Below are positions 5,644 to 7,685 of a stretch of 7,685 bases of DNA, in pieces. The notes under the pieces were generated by a model, which saw only the letters and a list, made by a program, of their open reading frames with translations, was not told where the DNA came from and did no database searches. The position numbers and the translations under genes were made by a program. The DNA is from JBOGGX01 sp050744245 (GTDB lineage: Bacteria > Actinomycetota > Acidimicrobiia > Acidimicrobiales > JBOGGX01), in assembly GCA_050744245.1 (NCBI GenBank), contig JBOGGX010000255.1, positions 1 to 7,685 on the forward strand, read 5' to 3'. Numbering within the stretch: the stretch's first letter is position 1; each line of letters starts with the position of its first letter.

Positions 5644-5659
5644 GCGCACCCTGGTGCGC
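5644..5659. promoter_or_regulatory. Dyad in the divergent LLM / penicillin-binding protein spacer, possible operator
   Basis: GCGCACC (5644-5650) and GGTGCGC (5653-5659) form a perfect 7-bp inverted repeat with a 2-bp centre. The flanks continue imperfectly: GATCT on the left and GAT on the right, with one extra base. A 2-nt loop makes an RNA hairpin unlikely, so a dimeric regulator site is the better reading, but it remains a guess. Apart from this dyad and the -10 candidates, the 5562-5693 spacer shows nothing I recognise. Confidence 0.3.
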
Positions 5660-5685
5660 GATGCTTGTGCGAGGAGTTCACCCGC

Positions 5686-5691
5686 TACCGT
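5686..5691 (+). promoter_or_regulatory. Weak -10 candidate (TACCGT) for the penicillin-binding protein gene
   Basis: TACCGT is identical to the hexamer before prmA but ends only 2 nt before the ATG at 5694, and 11 nt before an in-frame GTG at 5703. A TTGTGC lies 15 bp upstream (5665-5670) as a possible -35. If this is real, the translation start may be the GTG at 5703, or the promoter may be elsewhere. Confidence 0.22.
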
Positions 5692-5693
5692 TG

Positions 5694-7685
5694 ATGGCTT
5701 CCGTGCCGAGTTCGAATGCCTCCTCCGTCCTCGTGCGACTCGTCGCGGCCATTGGCGCCGGCGTGGTCGGGATCACGACCGTCGCCTTCGCCCTCCGCCC
5801 GGCCGCGGGCCAGATCACCGGCCTGGCCGACGTCGAGTTCGGCGACATCAACCTCGATCCGCTGCCCGAGCGGTCGCTCATGTTCGACCGCAACGGCGGC
5901 CTCATGGCCGTGCTCCACGCCGAGCAGAACCGATCGGCGGTCCGCCTGGCCGATGTCCCCCCGCACGTCGTCGATGCCATCCTGGCCGTCGAGGACTGGG
6001 ACTTCTACGAGCATCGGGGGGTTGACCTCAGGTCGACGGTGAGGGCCTTGTTCGAGAACGTCGAGAGCGGCGAGATCTCCCAGGGCGGCTCCACGATCAC
6101 CATGCAGGTGGTCAAGCTCTCGCTCCTCACACCGGAGCAGAGCCTCGAGCGCAAGGTGCGGGAGGCGATCCTGGCCCTGCGGCTCGAGGACCAGATGACC
6201 AAGGACGAGATCCTCGAGCGCTACCTCAACATCGTCTACTTCGGCAACGGCGCCTACGGGGTGCAGGCCGCGGCCGAGACCTACTTCCAGACGAACGTGC
6301 AGAACCTCACGTGGAGCCAGGCCGCGCTGCTGGCCGGTGTCATCCGCGATCCCAACGACTACGACCCGCTGAGGTATCCCGAGGTCGCAGCCGAACGGCG
6401 CCGGATCGCGCTCACCCGGCTCCAGCAGGTCGGTCGGCTGACCCAGGCCGATGTCGACGCCGCCCTGCTGGAACCCCTGCCGGTGGCCGGGGCCAGTTTC
6501 CTGCCTCCGCCGCTCGACTACTTCCCCGAGGACGTCAAGCAGCAGCTCCTCGACAACCCGGCCTTCGGTCTGGGCGCCACTGCGGCCGAGCGCTACAACA
6601 ACGTGTTCTACGGCGGCATCCGGGTCATCACCACCTACGACCCGGCGGCGCAACAGGCGGCCCTCCAGGCGCGCGCCGACGTGCTCCCCGGGGACGCGCC
6701 CAACAGCTTCATCTACCCCTACAACCGGCAGGACTTCGAGGGCAGCGCGGCGGTGGTGAGCGTCGAACCGTCGACCGGCGCGGTCCGCACCTTGGTCGGC
6801 GGGCCCGGCTACGAGCGCTATCAGCACAACATCGCCACCACGGCCCGACGCGACAACGGGTCGTCGTTCAAGATCTTCGTGCTGATCGCGGCCCTCGAGA
6901 ACGGCTTGGTGCCCAACGACACCATCTCGGGCACCAGCCCGTGCACGTTCAGGAATCCCGGGGGCACGCCGAACCCGTACCGCCTGGTGAACTTCGAGGG
7001 TGGTGGCGGCGGCGGTGGCTCCATCACCAGCCAGACCCTGCGCTCGTCGAACTGCGCCTACGTCCGGCTGGGCCAGGTGGTCGGCATCGACACCGTGATC
7101 GCCCAGGCCCAGCGGATGGGCGTCACCGTCGAACTTCCGTCGGTCATGTCGCTGCCGCTCGGCGTCGGAGGCGTCCCGGCGTTGCAGATGGCCGGGGCCA
7201 TGGCCTCGATCGCCAACGACGGCATCTACAACCCGCCCTACTACATCGAGCAGATCCAGGACCGCAACGGCACCGTGATCTACCAGCACACCCCCGGCGG
7301 CGTGCGGGCCATGTCGCCCCAGACGGCCAGGCTGGCCATGGACGTGCTGGTGCAGAACGTGCGCAGCGGCACCGGCACCCGGGCCCGGGTCCCGAACCAA
7401 CCGGCCGGCGGCAAGACCGGGACGGCCAGCGACTACGGCGACGCCTGGTTCGTCGGGGCAACGCCCCAGCTGGCCACGGCCGTGTGGGTGGGGGCGATCG
7501 GCGACGTGATCTCGATGCGGCAGGTGCCCGGCACCGGCCGGGTGACGGGGGGCTCGTTACCGGCGCGCATCTGGGGCGCCTACATGACCGCGGCGCTGGC
7601 CAACACGCCGGAGGCGGCCTGGCCCGAGCCGGACGGCACGAGGCGAGGGCGAGGTCTGCGGGTGCCGAACGAGGTCACCCCGCCC
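5694..7685 (+). CDS. Class A penicillin-binding protein (GT51 glycosyltransferase / transpeptidase), 3' truncated by the window
   Basis: 664 residues are visible and the frame is open at the right edge. This bifunctional enzyme polymerises lipid II glycan chains and cross-links peptides outside the membrane. A short cytoplasmic tail and one membrane anchor (about 12-34) precede the GT51 domain (about 60-230). That domain has the catalytic E100 in VEDWDFYEHRG, QGGSTITMQVVK (130-141) and the RKVREAILALRLEDQMTKDE and YLNIVYFGNGAYG motifs. The transpeptidase domain (about 345-640) has S390-x-x-K393 in NGSSFK, S451-x-N453 in SSNCAY and K574-T-G-T in GGKTGTAS, so all active-site motifs are intact. 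Oddities are Met for the first Gln of TITQQ, Asn for Pro before GSSFK, and seven consecutive Gly (436-442) ahead of SxN. ATG 5694 is chosen for a compact tail; ATG 5661, GTG 5667 and GTG 5703 are in frame. GAGGAG at 5671-5676 is too far upstream to serve 5694. Confidence 0.96.
   Translation, partial: MASVPSSNASSVLVRLVAAIGAGVVGITTVAFALRPAAGQITGLADVEFGDINLDPLPERSLMFDRNGGLMAVLHAEQNRSAVRLADVPPHVVDAILAVEDWDFYEHRGVDLRSTVRALFENVESGEISQGGSTITMQVVKLSLLTPEQSLERKVREAILALRLEDQMTKDEILERYLNIVYFGNGAYGVQAAAETYFQTNVQNLTWSQAALLAGVIRDPNDYDPLRYPEVAAERRRIALTRLQQVGRLTQADVDAALLEPLPVAGASFLPPPLDYFPEDVKQQLLDNPAFGLGATAAERYNNVFYGGIRVITTYDPAAQQAALQARADVLPGDAPNSFIYPYNRQDFEGSAAVVSVEPSTGAVRTLVGGPGYERYQHNIATTARRDNGSSFKIFVLIAALENGLVPNDTISGTSPCTFRNPGGTPNPYRLVNFEGGGGGGGSITSQTLRSSNCAYVRLGQVVGIDTVIAQAQRMGVTVELPSVMSLPLGVGGVPALQMAGAMASIANDGIYNPPYYIEQIQDRNGTVIYQHTPGGVRAMSPQTARLAMDVLVQNVRSGTGTRARVPNQPAGGKTGTASDYGDAWFVGATPQLATAVWVGAIGDVISMRQVPGTGRVTGGSLPARIWGAYMTAALANTPEAAWPEPDGTRRGRGLRVPNEVTPP

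Noticed and set aside
5685..7400. Long open frame of about 571 codons on the minus strand opposite the penicillin-binding protein gene
   Set aside because: It is the antisense of a gene with all family motifs; its translation is rich in Gly, Arg, Val and His with no recognisable domain, as expected of a high-GC shadow frame.
1..7685. Defence island, prophage or mobile element
   Set aside because: No transposase, integrase, nuclease, toxin-antitoxin pair or terminal repeats were seen, and the tRNA shows no adjacent integrase or duplicated 3' end within the window.

Overview
This is a gene-dense, visibly high-GC stretch of bacterial chromosome that looks actinobacterial. The main pointers are a mycothiol-dependent maleylpyruvate isomerase family protein, an F420-type luciferase-like oxidoreductase, GTG starts, start codons without Shine-Dalgarno sequences, and a bifunctional class A penicillin-binding protein with an Asn-Cys-Ala-Tyr version of its SxN motif. 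I lean towards an Acidimicrobiia-like lineage, but that is inference. There is no CRISPR array, transposase, phage gene or recognisable defence system.

Layout from left to right. The window opens inside the 5' part of a minus-strand sigma-70 family gene (1-199), of which only the start and region 1.2 are visible. A plus-strand tRNA-Val(UAC) lies at 285-357. Next come three overlapping minus-strand genes, transcribed from right to left: a mycothiol-dependent isomerase family protein (2419-3135), a Gfo/Idh/MocA oxidoreductase (1133-2428) and a PhyH-type Fe(II)/2-oxoglutarate dioxygenase (364-1158). A plus-strand prmA-like methyltransferase gene (3162-4007) starts 26 bp from the isomerase gene and runs 47 bp into the convergent 3' end of a HAD phosphatase gene (3961-4620). 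The phosphatase gene is joined by a 4-nt GTGA overlap to an upstream LLM oxidoreductase gene (4617-5561). After a 132-bp divergent gap, a plus-strand class A penicillin-binding protein gene (5694 onward) runs off the right edge. No gap without a gene exceeds 132 bp.

How the genes relate. The isomerase/dehydrogenase/dioxygenase cluster looks like a small oxidative catabolic or modification operon with unknown substrate. The LLM oxidoreductase and HAD phosphatase form a second two-gene unit. The sigma factor, tRNA, L11 methyltransferase and penicillin-binding protein are core functions.

The most interesting structural signal is regulatory. Five of the eight protein starts (sigma factor, PhyH, isomerase, PrmA, LLM) have a TANNNT hexamer ending 6-9 nt before the start codon and no Shine-Dalgarno sequence. 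This is the arrangement expected of leaderless transcripts. Two of these hexamers overlap back to back inside a 26-bp divergent spacer. Other points worth checking are a 9-bp in-frame tandem repeat in the isomerase gene, a cysteine cluster in the Gfo/Idh/MocA protein, and a dyad between the LLM and penicillin-binding protein genes.
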